Source: Acholoe squamosa
Lineage: Eukaryota > Annelida > Polychaeta > Phyllodocida > Polynoidae
Assembly (NCBI GenBank): GCA_949317995.1
Contig: OX439045.1
Coordinates: 8,788,174-8,852,173, forward strand
Direction: 5' to 3'
DNA: 64,000 bases
A program made the position numbers and the translations under genes. How positions within the stretch are numbered: the first letter of the stretch is position 1; every line of letters begins with the position of its first letter. The notes beneath the pieces were generated by a model. It was not told the DNA's origin. It ran no database searches and saw only the letters and a list, made by a program, of their open reading frames with translations. This document shows, piece after piece, positions 1 through 10,483 of the stretch.

Positions 1-1797
1 CCCTTGGATATGCCAACACCGGAGCCTCACTCAGTTTCTCCTTCAGACAATGGAAGGCCTCTGCACAGGATCTGTCCCAGCGGAATCTTTTGCTCTTTTC
101 GGTCAATTCCGACAGGGGCCGTGCGATGGCCGCGAACCCGGGCACAAAGCTGCGGTAGTAGCCACACAACCCCAGGAAGGACCGGACATCCGTTACCGAG
201 ACCGGGGTGGGCCATTCCCGGACAGCTGCCACCTTCTCGGGATCGGTCCCGATCCCCGTCTTATCGATGCGGTGGCCCAGGAAGTTGACCTGTTCCCTCA
301 CGAACTGGCATTTACTGGCCTTGACCTTGAGACCGGCCTCCTGTAGCCGCTTTAGTACCGTCTCCAGCCGGGTGGCGTGTTCGGCGAGGGTGGCCGAGAA
401 CACGATAATGTCGTCCAGGTATACGAGACAGGTGGACCACTGCAGCCCTCGCATCACCACTTCCATCAAGCGTTCGAATGTCCCGGGCGCGTTGCAGAGC
501 CCGAATGGCATTACTTTGAATTGGAACAAGCCCCGGTGCGTCACAAACGCCGTCTTCGGCTTATCCGCCCCCTCCATAGCCACCTGCCAGTATCCCGACG
601 CCAAGTCCAACGTGCTGAACCAACACGCCCCCGCCATCGAGTCCAGTGAATCGTCTATCCGTGGCAGTGGGTAGGCGTCCTTAACCGTCACCGCGTTTAG
701 GCGGCGGTAGTCCACGCAAAACCGCACCCTCCCATCCTTTTTCTTTACCAAGACCACGGGGCTTGCCCAGGGACCCGTGGCCGGCTCTATGACGCCCCTT
801 CTCAACATCTCCTCCACTTCCTTGTCCACGACCTCCCGTCGATGCGGCGCCAGTCGTCGGGGAGCCATTTTAATAGGGGCCGCCACCCCCGTCTCTATGG
901 TGTGTGAGACCAAGTCAGTATGTCCCAGGTCCTCATCGCCCTCCTGGAATGCTGCCTTATTCCGGGCAATGAGCTGGATCCACTCCTGATCATCCTCGAC
1001 CTGGGTTCCCCCCAACAGCTGCTGTACAAGCGTCCGGGACCCCTCGCGTGGCCCCTCCTCGGTCACCATCCGGCACTCCTCCCCCCGGAGCTCCTCCTCC
1101 CCCACAGCCTCGGCCACCGCCACGTGCATCCCCTCATACAGGACCACTGGATTCGGGCCCGGATTGCAGACCAGGACCGGCACCTCTCCCCTCTCGGGTG
1201 TCACCAGGGCCCTGCCTATCCGAATCCCCCTCGCCATCTCCACCTTCTCCACTCCTTCCACCAGCATGTCCGTCAGTCCGGCCGATTCCGGCACACGCGC
1301 CTGTATGATCCTCTCCGTGCGACCCCTCACCCATTCCGTCCGCGAGCTCACCAGTCGGCAGGGCTGGGTCCTGTGCTCCTCTTCCGGCCACACCAGCCTC
1401 TCCCCGGCCATGTCGATCGTCGCCCGCGTCTGCCTCAAGAAGTCTGCACCCAGCAGGCCCGGGGTGGATATATCGGCCACGACGAATGATGTAGTTTCCG
1501 CGCGGCCTGCGCACTGCAGCTCCGCCGTCACCCGACCCTCCACCGGCAGCGGCTTCCCATCCGCCGTATGGAATGCTGTTAACACCGGTCTCAGATCCCC
1601 AGGGGACCCCTCCGCCTTCCACAACGCTGTGGAGAGCAAGTTGCTGGTGGCCCCCGTGTCCACCACTAAGTGGATGTCCTTGCCCCATAACGTCCCTCCG
1701 ACCTCCAGGCCGTTCCCCTTCTTCTCCTTCCGACCCAGCCATTCTCTCCTCCTTTTCTCTCCATGGGTCTCCTCCCGGCTGGAAGAGGGGACCCCGT
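1..1797 (-). CDS. pol: Pol (protease-reverse transcriptase part) of the gypsy element, runs off left edge
   Basis: The frame following Gag contains an aspartic protease core with VVDTGATSNLLS near 1660 and a later LLGADFL segment. Next comes a reverse transcriptase with VLVKKKDGRVRFCVDYRRLN (about 700-760), LDLASGYWQV, MPFGLCNAPGTFERLM, the catalytic YLDD (about 410-420) and FLGHRID. The start of the RNase H-side sequence reaches position 1. These are the standard Ty3/gypsy motifs. No start codon is needed if it is expressed as a Gag-Pol fusion; the fusion mechanism was not determined. The 202-residue open frame at 1134-1742 is in a different frame and is a shadow of this one. RNase H and integrase should lie to the left of the window. 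Confidence 0.88.
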
Positions 1798-3243
1798 CTA
1801 GTTTTCCGAAGCCTTCTTCGTCGCCTCTCTCTTCCGAGCGGCCTCGACCCGCTTCCTCCAGATAGGGCAGTCGCGCTTAAAGTGGTCCGGCGCCCCGCAC
1901 TCGAAGCAGCCCCGTCCCCTACTTGCCCCCTCCCCCTCCGCGGTTGCAGGGGCCGATCGGGCCAGGGACTCCCTCATCTGGGTGACCGCCACCCGCAGCT
2001 CTCCCATCTCTTCCGCCATTGACTTCGTGGTGGACCTGACCTTCACCGCCTTCGCCCGTTCCTCCTTAAGGTAAGTTTCCGCCCGTATACCCCTTTCCAC
2101 CGCCCGTAGAAGAGTTGGAATCTCGCCCTGATATATCCACTGTCGGAGCTCCGTATCCTCCAGACATTCGACAAACCTATCCTTAGCCATGCCATCTACC
2201 ATCTGGGCGTCTGCATTGGGGTAGGACAGCCGCACCAGTCGCAGGATCTCTTCCGAGAGGGTTTGTAACTCCTCCCCCGGCTTCCGCACCCGGGTGCGGA
2301 GCAGAGCCTTATACGATTCCACCTGACTCTTCGGCTGGAATCTATTTACTAGTGCATCCCGCAACTTCTTATATCCCCCAGGAGCCGCCGGCCGTTCCGA
2401 CGCCAACAGCCGCCGGGCGACCCCCGACAAGCTTATTCCCAGGAACGTCCCCGACTCCCTTTCCGTCCATCCGTTAGCCATGACGCAGAGGTCGAAGTGC
2501 GACAGAAACTCCTCCAGATCGCTCGACCCGTCGTACTTGCCCGGCATCACAATTGGCTTCCGGGTGGCCCCCTCGCCCCCGGGCCCCGGCCTACCCGGGT
2601 GTATCCCCTGTGTCTGCTCTATCCCCAGGGGCGTGGAGCTCCTGGCCCCCTCCACACTCTCCGTCCTAGAGCTACTTCTGGGGCTGCCCTGCCTCAGCCA
2701 TTCCGCCAACGGGTCTGTCCCCTCCCTTCCAATCGTCCCGCGGCCCTCTCTGACCTCCCCGTGGGCCCTGTCGGGGCCCCACTCTCGCGTCCGCTCCTCT
2801 CTCCGGTGACCCTCTGTATCACTCCCCGCTCCACCGAACACCGGGCCACCGAACTGGCCAACCACCGAACCGCCGCCCTTCCCACCGAACCGGCCACCGA
2901 ACTCAGCCGGGCCCATTTCGCTGTCCACTTTAGCGGCCGCACCAAGAGGTGTCCGGTGAATAGCCACGCCACCCTTTACTCCCACTTCCTCCCCAGGTGA
3001 TGCTTCCTCTGCCCTCCTGTCCGGTCGCTCCTCCATTACCCACTTCCTGTCGTCTGCTCCGGTGGCGTCGGTGGCGCCGGCCGCCGCAGCCACCGGCCTT
3101 TTAACTTTAACAGAAACCTCCTCATCCACAACCTGGATCAGTTCTCCTCGCCTACCCGCCCCTAACTGCTCCTCCAGGGCTGCCCTCTCCTCCTCCATCT
3201 TTAATTCGCTATCTGCCATGCCTGTGTTTCTACTCTGGTACAC
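1798..3243 (-). CDS. gag: Gag of the gypsy element, 481 aa
   Basis: Structural protein forming the particle core. The N-terminal half (residues 1-235) is low-complexity, rich in Gly, Glu and Arg. Residues about 235-400 are a retrotransposon-Gag-like capsid region (YDGSSDLEEFLSHFDLC, then a VNRFQP segment and the RLVRLSYP helix). A single CCHC zinc knuckle, CFECGAPDHFKRDC, lies near residues 452-465, followed by a basic tail. The length is normal for a gypsy Gag. It precedes the protease on the same strand. Confidence 0.9.
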   Translation of the reverse strand: MYQSRNTGMADSELKMEEERAALEEQLGAGRRGELIQVVDEEVSVKVKRPVAAAAGATDATGADDRKWVMEERPDRRAEEASPGEEVGVKGGVAIHRTPLGAAAKVDSEMGPAEFGGRFGGKGGGSVVGQFGGPVFGGAGSDTEGHRREERTREWGPDRAHGEVREGRGTIGREGTDPLAEWLRQGSPRSSSRTESVEGARSSTPLGIEQTQGIHPGRPGPGGEGATRKPIVMPGKYDGSSDLEEFLSHFDLCVMANGWTERESGTFLGISLSGVARRLLASERPAAPGGYKKLRDALVNRFQPKSQVESYKALLRTRVRKPGEELQTLSEEILRLVRLSYPNADAQMVDGMAKDRFVECLEDTELRQWIYQGEIPTLLRAVERGIRAETYLKEERAKAVKVRSTTKSMAEEMGELRVAVTQMRESLARSAPATAEGEGASRGRGCFECGAPDHFKRDCPIWRKRVEAARKREATKKASEN

Positions 3244-3281
3244 CCCGGTTCGTTAATGTAAACAACCACCGCTGTCACCAA

Positions 3282-3687
3282 TGTAATAACCAGAGTCGAC
3301 ACCGTATATAAAGAATGGAATATAAAGTTACAGCCGTTGTTGTTGTTTTATTTCTTAGGAGCCTTAAGGACTAACAGCCACTGGTCATCAGTTACTCGCT
3401 TATACTGATACTTGTACTTGTACTTATTCTTGCTTAGAGACGCCACTCTGTTCGTGAGCTAGGACTAGCCACCGAACTCCCTTAAGATAGCTTACACGTA
3501 GGCCACCTGAGTGTCTGATCGCGTCTGCCATAAAACCACCGAACACCGCGTTTTATAGCCCCCGGCCGCCGACGGTGACGTCACAAGGCTGTGACGTCAC
3601 CGCCGACGCCCCACCTAGCGGCCACAGCGGGAACCCGCCACCGAGCTTCGGTGGCCGCCGCCGAGCCGCCGGCCTATGTTTATTACA
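3282..3687 (-). repeat. 5' LTR of the minus-strand gypsy element (406 bp)
   Basis: It begins and ends with TG/CA inside an 8-bp inverted repeat (TGTAATAA...TTATTACA). On the minus strand it holds two GTGACGTCAC sites, a TATAAAA box (about 3551-3557) and an AATAAA signal (about 3347-3352), which is the order expected for U3-R-U5. A TGGTGACAGCGG primer-binding-site candidate follows immediately inside at about 3269-3280. Its tRNA was not assigned. Confidence 0.85.
3575..3600 (-). promoter_or_regulatory. Paired CRE-type palindromes in LTR U3
   Basis: Two copies of GTGACGTCAC (3575-3584 and 3591-3600) lie about 20-45 bp upstream of the TATAAAA box on the minus strand. TGACGTCA is the classical CREB/ATF site. 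Function in this element is inferred from position only. Confidence 0.6.
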
Positions 3688-3713
3688 ATATATATATATA
3701 AGGGGCTTAATCC

Positions 3714-3763
<50 letters not shown>
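3688..3763. repeat. TA dinucleotide microsatellite (two runs)
   Basis: A short AT run directly after the LTR is followed by a longer pure (TA)n run at about 3716-3763. The open frames read through it encode only YIYI repeats. Confidence 0.95.
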
Positions 3764-3765
<2 letters not shown>

Positions 3766-3769
3766 CTTA

Positions 3770-4290
3770 CTAGGGGCATGGACAGGCCTGGGGGCTGGGA
3801 CAGCTCATGGTATATGATACAGGGGACATGGACAGGGTATGGTACATGATACTGGGGGCATGGACAAGGTATTGTATGGTACATGATACTGAGATGCAGA
3901 CAGGGTATGGTACATCATACTGGGGTGTGGCCAGGGTATAGTATATGTATGATACTGGGGGCATGGACAAGGTATGGTATGGTACATGATACTGGGATGT
4001 AGACAGGGTATGGTACATCATACTGGGGTGTGGCCAGGGTATAGTATATGTATGATACTGGGGGCATGGACAAGGTATGTTACATGATACTGGGCACAGG
4101 GGCAGGATATGGTACATGATACTCGCGGCATAGAAAAGGTATGGTTCCTGATACTAGGGGCATGAACAGGGTATGGTACATGTACATGATACTGGGGGTG
4201 TGGAATGAGAGCCTGGGGGCTGAGACAGGGTGTGGTACATGATACTGGGTGCTGAGAAAGGGTATACATACAATACAATGTATGTTCAGG
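3770..4290. repeat. Minisatellite, about 34-bp units in a 103-bp higher-order repeat
   Basis: Variants of TGATACTGGGGGCATGGACA alternate with TATGGTACATGATACTGG-like units. The composite starting GATACTGGGGGCATGG recurs at 3848, 3951 and 4054, a 103-bp spacing. A detached unit occurs near 4560-4660. The minus-strand YHIPCPCPQYH frames are by-products. Confidence 0.85.
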
Positions 4291-4431
4291 GTGGTTTGCA
4301 TATTAGTACCTGATCCACCAGGGGCTTAATCCAGATCCAATGAGATCTCATTCTAGCATTTAGTACAATGTATAAGGGGGGGGGGGTGTCTTAATAAAGA
4401 AATTTAAACAGAGGGCCCAGACACCCTTAAA

Positions 4432-5340
4432 TCCACCAGAATGCATACATTTGGTCTCTAGATTTGCAAAATGTCCTTATCGTGGAGGCAGACCCCCCAA
4501 TATTTGCACTGTCCAGCCTTCTTTTTGAACAGAAAAGTGTAGGGATTACAGGCTTATAGCTTCATGTACCATACCTTGTCCATGCCCCAGTATCGTGTTA
4601 TGTTTGAAGGTAGGGATATGGCACATGATACTGGGGGCATGGACAGTGTATATGAGCCAACGGCATAAGGTACGCTCTTGTTGTGTGTATGATGTGGAAA
4701 TTGGGGGAGTCTTAAGAGAGGATTGAGAGGTTGAAAATAAGTGTCCCTTAGAAGAGGGGAGGGACTAGAGTAAGAGAGGTGGTACCTTTTTCTATTTCCT
4801 TTTTTCAAAGTCATGAGACAAAGAGCATTTTAAAATGGGTTTGAATTGTTATTCATGTTTGTCAGTGTTTGTAAAACGCTAAGAATCCACTAGGATGTAC
4901 TATTTGCCATCTAGATATATAAAATATAGGAAACTTCTTAAAACTAGAGGGGGAAAGCCTTTCTTATAGCTGTAGATTACTTAGTCAAGAGAGCCCTCAG
5001 AATCCACCAGAATGTACCTTTTCCCCTTTAGATTTAAAAATCTTCTGGGGGCATGCCCCTACAGGACAGAATATCTTTGAAATATAAAGGGGGGGAAGTC
5101 CTATTCTTATAGCCACAGATAACTTAGCGAGAAGAGTCCTCAGAATCCACCAGAATGCACTTTCTCCCCCTGTAGATTTCAAAAATCCTCTGGGGGCATA
5201 CCCATATTTTTTTAAATCTAGAGGCGGAAAAGCCTTACTTGTAGCTGGAGAAAACTTTGTCAGGAGTGCTCTCATAATCCTCCATAACTCACTATTTCCC
5301 CTATAAATTTTAAAAAATTTCTGGAGGGGGGGTATGCCCC
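4432..5340. repeat. Diverged repeat modules with a shared AATCCACCAGAATG motif
   Basis: The motif AATCCACCAGAATG or close variants occurs near 4432, 4882, 4999, 5141 and 5274, each followed by a polypyrimidine stretch and, in several, CTGGGGGCATGCCC. Spacing between the last three is about 135-142 bp. I read this as a decayed, internally repeated transposon or satellite. The minus-strand open frame at 4997-5362 repeats with the modules and shows no known domain. Confidence 0.6.
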
Positions 5341-5448
5341 CAGACCCCCCTAATTCATTCACTACAATGCACTTACGCTATCATGGGACTGCAAGTGTGC
5401 TCCCCCCCCCCCGATGTCCAGGCCCAAATCACGCCCCCCCCCCCTTTC

Positions 5449-5471
5449 TGAAAATCCTGGATCCGCCCCTG
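5449..5471 (-). mobile_element. hAT-like terminal motif
   Basis: AAAATCCTGGATCCGCCCCTG reads CAGGGGCGGATCCAGG on the minus strand, a terminal inverted repeat typical of hAT transposons and their MITEs. It may be the right end of the module array to its left. I did not find a convincing left end. Confidence 0.5.
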
Positions 5472-6466
5472 AATGCAGCACTGGCAAGTCACTCTAAATT
5501 AGCATTGGCAACCCACCTACCCCTGGGTGCATAACAGTCAGTCTCTTTAATCGATTATTTTGCCTGACACCTAATATAAAGTGGCCCAATGGCATCTAGA
5601 ATAAATAACCTTGTTAAATGTCCTTCATTTGACACTTCCTGATAAAGTAAATACCAGTATCCAGTCTATTCAAAATTCTGATCGACTCAGAGGAAGAGAA
5701 ATCTGCCATTATGCAGTCTTTTAACACTCCACTAGGTGGCCCTGCTTACCACGATGTTGGGGCCACCTGTGGGGAGAAACTGGAATTTTTCTCCAGATGA
5801 CAAATGAAAATGGCAGACGTGGAGGTTTTGAAGTACCCTGAGCACCAGGTTCGGCGCGGGGGGTAATAGCGAAGGCAGACCGTAGCACCCGTGATTTGAC
5901 ATAGCGTAGTTTTGAAGATACTTGTAGTGGCCATAAAGGTGAGATATTATATGAAACCATTCATGAGTAATGCAAATATGTATGGAACTATGCAGTAGAA
6001 ATGATAGCAGCATTCAATTTAGTGGAATTTGAAGTAGAACCAACCTTCTAAGTCAATTTTGTGGCAATATCTAGCTGATGGGCGATAATACAGTAAATTT
6101 TGTAATAAGTATGCATATGATTTGAACAATTCAATAGGCCCTAGTGGAATTTCGCTATGGACATTTTTCCATCCCTCCATGTAGGCTTCAGATTTTATTC
6201 CTGTCCCCCCCCCCCTTTTTTGCTAAAAACTGGTGAATTTCCCCCATTCTCTAAAATCTAAGATAACTGTTATAATAATGTATTTTGCTAAAATCATTCA
6301 TTTTACTTTTTATTTCCAGACATTGATTGATTACACAAGACCTTCAAGTCAAAACGATGGTGCTTTCTAGAAATAAAGCAAGAGTGTTTGTGATAATCCA
6401 CTTTGAAAATCTGCTGCCTGTTGTGGCTTATAGAATTACAGTTCCAAACAATGGTTGTGGCCGGCA
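5472..6466. other. No gene recognised
   Basis: AT-rich DNA with short open frames only. None shows a domain, consistent codon use or splice-site support. Confidence 0.6.
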
Positions 6467-6608
6467 GGAGTGGTTATTTGTTATCAACATGTCAATGGCG
6501 GGGGGAGGGGGTGCTGAGTTTGAAAGGGGTGTATAAACTTTTGCCTCCTTTTCAGGGTGTCTTCCATGTGAAAATCCAGGGAGTGCTTCATAAATAATGA
6601 CCTATCCC
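6467..6608. mobile_element. Decayed Harbinger-like MITE, relative of the 27007 copy
   Basis: The left end GGAGTGGTTATTTGTTATCA and the right end AAATAATGACCTATCCCT match, with changes, the termini of the intact MITE at 27007-27318, and the G-rich interior is similar. No clear target duplication remains. Confidence 0.55.
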
Positions 6609-6952
6609 TAAAGGATGTGATCTGATGGGTCAAATGCAGCTCACACATGAGAGTTAATGCTAAGTATTGCATGTGTATGGGAAATCACACTAATGGGTAA
6701 TTGAAAGGCAGTAACTGTAAAAAAACAAACAGATGAAAATTTAAGGACTGTAGGCCTACTCCAACATCTTGCATATAAGTCGCAGCTTGTACAAAATCTG
6801 AGGCCTTTTGTGCCTTATCAAATCTTTAATATAGAACGGTACTAAACCTTCAAAAATCAAGCCTCTGGTGCACCTTATATCTTATCGCTTATGCTGTCAC
6901 GACTTTTGAGACCCATATACATAGCCTAGCATACATTGAGGGACTTGTAGAC

Positions 6953-9325
6953 TGAGGGACTTGAAGTCCAGTATTCACCTAGCCTGTCATAGGAGGAGGG
7001 ACTTGAAGCCCAGCATTCACCAAGCCTGTTGTAAAAGGAGGGACTTGAAGCCCAGCATTAACCTGGCCTGACGTAAAAGGAGGGACTTGAAGCCCAGCAT
7101 TCACCAAGCCTGCCATAGGAGGAGGGACTTGAAGCCCAGCATTCACCAAGCCTGTCATAGGAGGAGGGACTTGAAGCCCAGCATTCACCTAGCCTGTCAT
7201 AGGAGGAGGGACTTGAAGCCCAGCATTCACCAAGCCTGTTTTAAAAGGAGGGACTTGAAGCCCAGCATTCACCAGGCCTGTCATAGGAGGAGGGACTTGA
7301 AGCCCAGCATTCACCTAGCCTGTCATAGGAGGAGGGACTTGAAGCCCAGCATTCACCAAGCCTGTCATAGGAGGAGGGACTTGAAGCCCAGCATTCACCT
7401 AGCCTGTCATAGGAGGAGGGACTTGAAGCCCAGCATTCACCAAGCCTGTTTTAAAAGGAGGGACTTAAAGCCCAGCACTCACCAAGCCTGTTTTAAAATG
7501 AGGGACTTGAAGCCCAGCATTCACCAAGCCTGTCGTAAAAGGAGGGACTAGAAGCCCAGCATTCACCAAGCCTGTTGTAAAAGGAGGGACTTGAAGCCCA
7601 GCATTAACCTGGCCTGTCGTAAAAGGAGGGACTTGAAGCCCAGCATTCACCAAGCCTGTTGTATAAGGATGGACTTAAAGCCCATCATTAACCTGGCCTG
7701 ACGTAAAAGGAGGGACTTGAAGCCCAGCATTCACCAAGCCTGTCATAGGAGGAGGGACTTGAAGCCCAGCATTCACCAAGCCTGTCATAGGAGGAGGGAC
7801 TTGAAGCCCAGCATTCACCTAGCCTGTCATAGGAGGAGGGACTTGAAGCCCAGCATTCACCAAGCCTGTCATAGGAGGAGGGACTTGAAGCCTAGCATTC
7901 ACCAAGTCTCTTGTAAAAGGAGGGACTTAAAGCCCAGCATTAACCTGGCCTGACGTAAAAGGAGGGACTTGAAGCCCAGCATTCACCAAGCCTGTCATAG
8001 GAGGAGGGACTTGAAGCCCAGCATTCACCAAGCCTGTCATAGGAGGAGGGACTTGAAGCCCAGCATTCACCTAGCCTGTCATAGGAGGAGGGACCTGAAG
8101 CCCAGCATTCACCAAGCCTGTTTTAAAAGGAGGGACTTGAAGCCCAGCATTCACCAAGCCTGTCATAGGAGGAGGGACTTGAAGCCCAGCATTCACCAAG
8201 CCTGTTTTAAAAGGAGGGACTTGAAGCCCAGCATTCACCAAGCCTGTCGTAAAAGGAGGGACTAGAAGCCCAGCATTCACCAAGCCTGTTGTAAAAGGAG
8301 GGACTTGAAGTCCAGCATTAACCTGGCCTGTCGTAAAAGGAGGGACTTGAAGCCCAGCACTCACCAAGCCTGTTTTAAAAGGAGGGACTTGAAGCCCAGC
8401 ATTCACCAAGCCTAATTTAAAATGAGGGACTTGAAGCCCAGCATTCACTAAGCCTGTCATAAAAGGAGAGACTTGAAGCCCAGCATTCACCAAGCCTGTT
8501 TTAAAAGGAGGGACTTAAAGCCCAGCATTCACCAAGCCTGTTTTAAAAGGAGGGACTAGAAGCCCAGCATTCACCAAGCCTGTTGTAAAAGGAGGGACTT
8601 GAAGCCCAGCATTAACCTGGCCTGTCGTAAAAGGAGGGACTTGAAGCCCAGCACTCACCAAGCCTGTTTTAAAAGGAGGGACTTGAAGCCCAGCATTCAC
8701 CAAGCCTAATTTAAAACGAGGGACTTGAAGCCCAGCATTCACTAAGCCTGTCATAAAAGGAGGGACTTGAAACCCAGCATTCACCAAGCCTGTTTTAAAA
8801 GGAGGGACTCGAAGCCCAGTATTCACCTAGCCTGTTGTAAAAGGAGGGACTTGAAGCCCAGCATTCATCAAGCCTGTTTTAAAAGGAGGGACTTGAAGCC
8901 CAGCATTCACCTAGCCTGTCGTAAAAGGAGGGACTTGTAGCCCAGCATTAACCTAGCCTGTCCTAAAAGGAGGGACATGAAGCCCAGCATTCACCTGGCC
9001 TGTCATAAAAGGAGGGACTTGAAGCCCAGCATTCACCAAGCCTGTTGTAAAAGGAGGGACTTGAAGCCCAGCATTAACCTAGCCTGTTTTAAAATGAGGG
9101 ACTTGAAGCCCAGCATTCACCAAGCCTGTCATAAAAGGAGGGACTTGAAGCGCAGCATTCACCAAGCCTGTTTTAAAAGGAGGGACATGAAGCCCAGTAT
9201 TCACCTAGCCTGTTGTAAAAGGAGGGACTTGAAGCCCAGCATTCACCAAGCCTGTTTTAAAAGGAGGGACTTGAAGCCCAGCATTCACTAAGCCTGTTGT
9301 AAAAGGAGGGACTTGAAGCCCACCA
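6953..9325. repeat. Tandem array of a 42-bp unit, about 56 copies
   Basis: The unit is GGACTTGAAGCCCAGCATTC followed by ACCAAGCCTG and a variable TCATAGGAGGAG, TTTTAAAAGGAG, TCGTAAAAGGAG or TTGTAAAAGGAG. Because 42 is divisible by three, long open frames appear on both strands (LKPSIHQACHRRRD on plus, GLVNAGLQVPPPMT on minus). The ACCTGGCCTGACGTAAAAGG variant recurs near 7060, 7695 and 7946, spaced by about 630 and 252 bp (15 and 6 units), which shows higher-order duplication. No spacers are present, so it is not a CRISPR array. It is best called a satellite or long minisatellite. Confidence 0.95.
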
Positions 9326-9777
9326 TACACTCTCAACCAAAGGTTGAACTGTAAGCCCTATTTGCTTTTCACTGAGAAAGAAAAAACACAACTAGGCTTG
9401 CTGATATGGTCTTCTATAGCAAAAATTACCATAATAGCCCTTTAGCGCAGGGGTCTCAGGGAGTAGGACCACATCTAAATCAATAAGAGCAGGTCAATTT
9501 CCCGGAAGGGGGCTGGGGGTCTGACTGACGTCTGAGGGCCCTTGGAATTGGTGGGAAGTGGGACAGCAGTAAGGCTGTAGGGGAGATTGCTAACGGTCCC
9601 CAATTTGTCATTTTCCTTGCATAAAAGGGATTTGAAAAATATTAGTGAAGGACTCGTATAAGTGCAGGGGATAGCATAGGTTTGAAATTCCACAATTTGC
9701 TACCTTTTACCATATTTCTACAATAAACCTTATATATCGATATCAATTGAATGTGTCTGGGTTTGTTTTTTGTTTTG
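9326..9777. other. No gene recognised
   Basis: Unique-looking sequence between the satellite and the LTR element. I see no exon, RNA gene or repeat. Confidence 0.6.
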
Positions 9778-9781
9778 GTAT

Positions 9782-10431
9782 TGTCAATGGACCATTCTGG
9801 GTATTATATTTATTTTCCATATTTACTAAATTCTTCGCCATATAAAACCTGAGCTCTGCCCATGATCCACACTCAACAATCTCCTGCATTCCCCAACAGG
9901 AACCAGGATGTATTACTCATGACAAACGCGCCTCCTCCATGACACTCTGTGACATAAGATACAAGGATGTAATAACATTCCAACCTTATCTACGCATACA
10001 CAGTGTAACTGGAGGAAGTGCGATCCACCTGTGGTGCCATATTTGGAATGAGAGAATATTTCACAATCTCCTCTCAATACTCATCAACATGACTAACTCA
10101 CAGGTGGCAATCTCTCCCTATGACACGTGTCCCTATTTCATTGAGCCACGTGTATAGAATATTTCACAACACTGTGAGCTGCTCAAGTCTTTCATATAAA
10201 AGGCAGCTTGAGCAGCTCCCAGTCATCGCTCCCAACTTACACCTTACACCTATACCTAGAACCTACGACAGGTTGAGCTATAGGATCAGAGGCAGAGCTT
10301 AGATCTTGGCGAGTGTTATCATTGTTACCACCTTTATGAAACACTCATGTCAGCTATGCAATAAAAGGATCAACTGAACTTCCCTGGATTCCGTGTACAT
10401 TCACTTCACCACATGTAACCGTCCGTTGACA
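9782..10431 (+). repeat. 5' LTR (650 bp)
   Basis: It starts TGTCAATGGACC and ends CCGTCCGTTGACA, with TGTCAA/TTGACA inverted ends. A TATAAAAGG box lies at about 10194-10202 and a polyadenylation signal AATAAA at about 10360-10366. A primer-binding site candidate (TGGTGGATGAACCC, from about 10435) follows; its tRNA was not assigned. The 72-aa frame inside occurs identically in both LTRs and is not counted as a gene. Confidence 0.95.
10176..10218 (+). promoter_or_regulatory. LTR TATA box set inside a 12-bp inverted repeat
   Basis: GAGCTGCTCAAG (10176-10187) and its exact reverse complement CTTGAGCAGCTC (10207-10218) flank CATATAAAAGG. An E-box-like CACGTG lies a little upstream. A comparable arrangement occurs in the LTR at 63614-63672. 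Confidence 0.7.
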
Positions 10432-10483
10432 CGATGGTGGATGAACCCTCCAAGAATATCCCACTACCAACCTCTCATTAAAC

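Larger units (their letters stand above)
1..3687 (-). mobile_element. Ty3/gypsy LTR retroelement, 5' part, cut by window edge
   Basis: Read on the minus strand the order is LTR (3687-3282), probable primer-binding site just inside it, Gag (3243-1798), then protease and reverse transcriptase running off the left edge. This order and the RT motifs place it in Ty3/gypsy (Metaviridae). The LTR has short inverted ends (TGTAATAA/TTATTACA) and lies next to a TA-rich tract. The element is clearly richer in G+C than the surrounding DNA, which suggests a different base-composition history. In the visible part I see no break, so it looks whole as far as it goes. Its age cannot be judged because the other LTR is outside the window. 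Confidence 0.9.

Noticed and set aside
1134-1742. 202-residue Gly-rich frame on the minus strand
   Set aside because: It is in another frame over the protease region, whose motifs (VVDTGATSNLL) are clear.
3615-4301. Minus-strand frames encoding YHIPCPCPQYH repeats
   Set aside because: They are produced by the minisatellite and the TA tract. There is no independent coding evidence.
6953-9325. Regular repeats resembling a CRISPR array, or a 14-residue-repeat protein
   Set aside because: Units abut with no spacers and both strands are equally open. This is expected from a 42-bp tandem repeat.
9939-10157. 72-residue frame, identical at 25876-26094
   Set aside because: It lies inside both LTRs and is duplicated only because the LTRs are.
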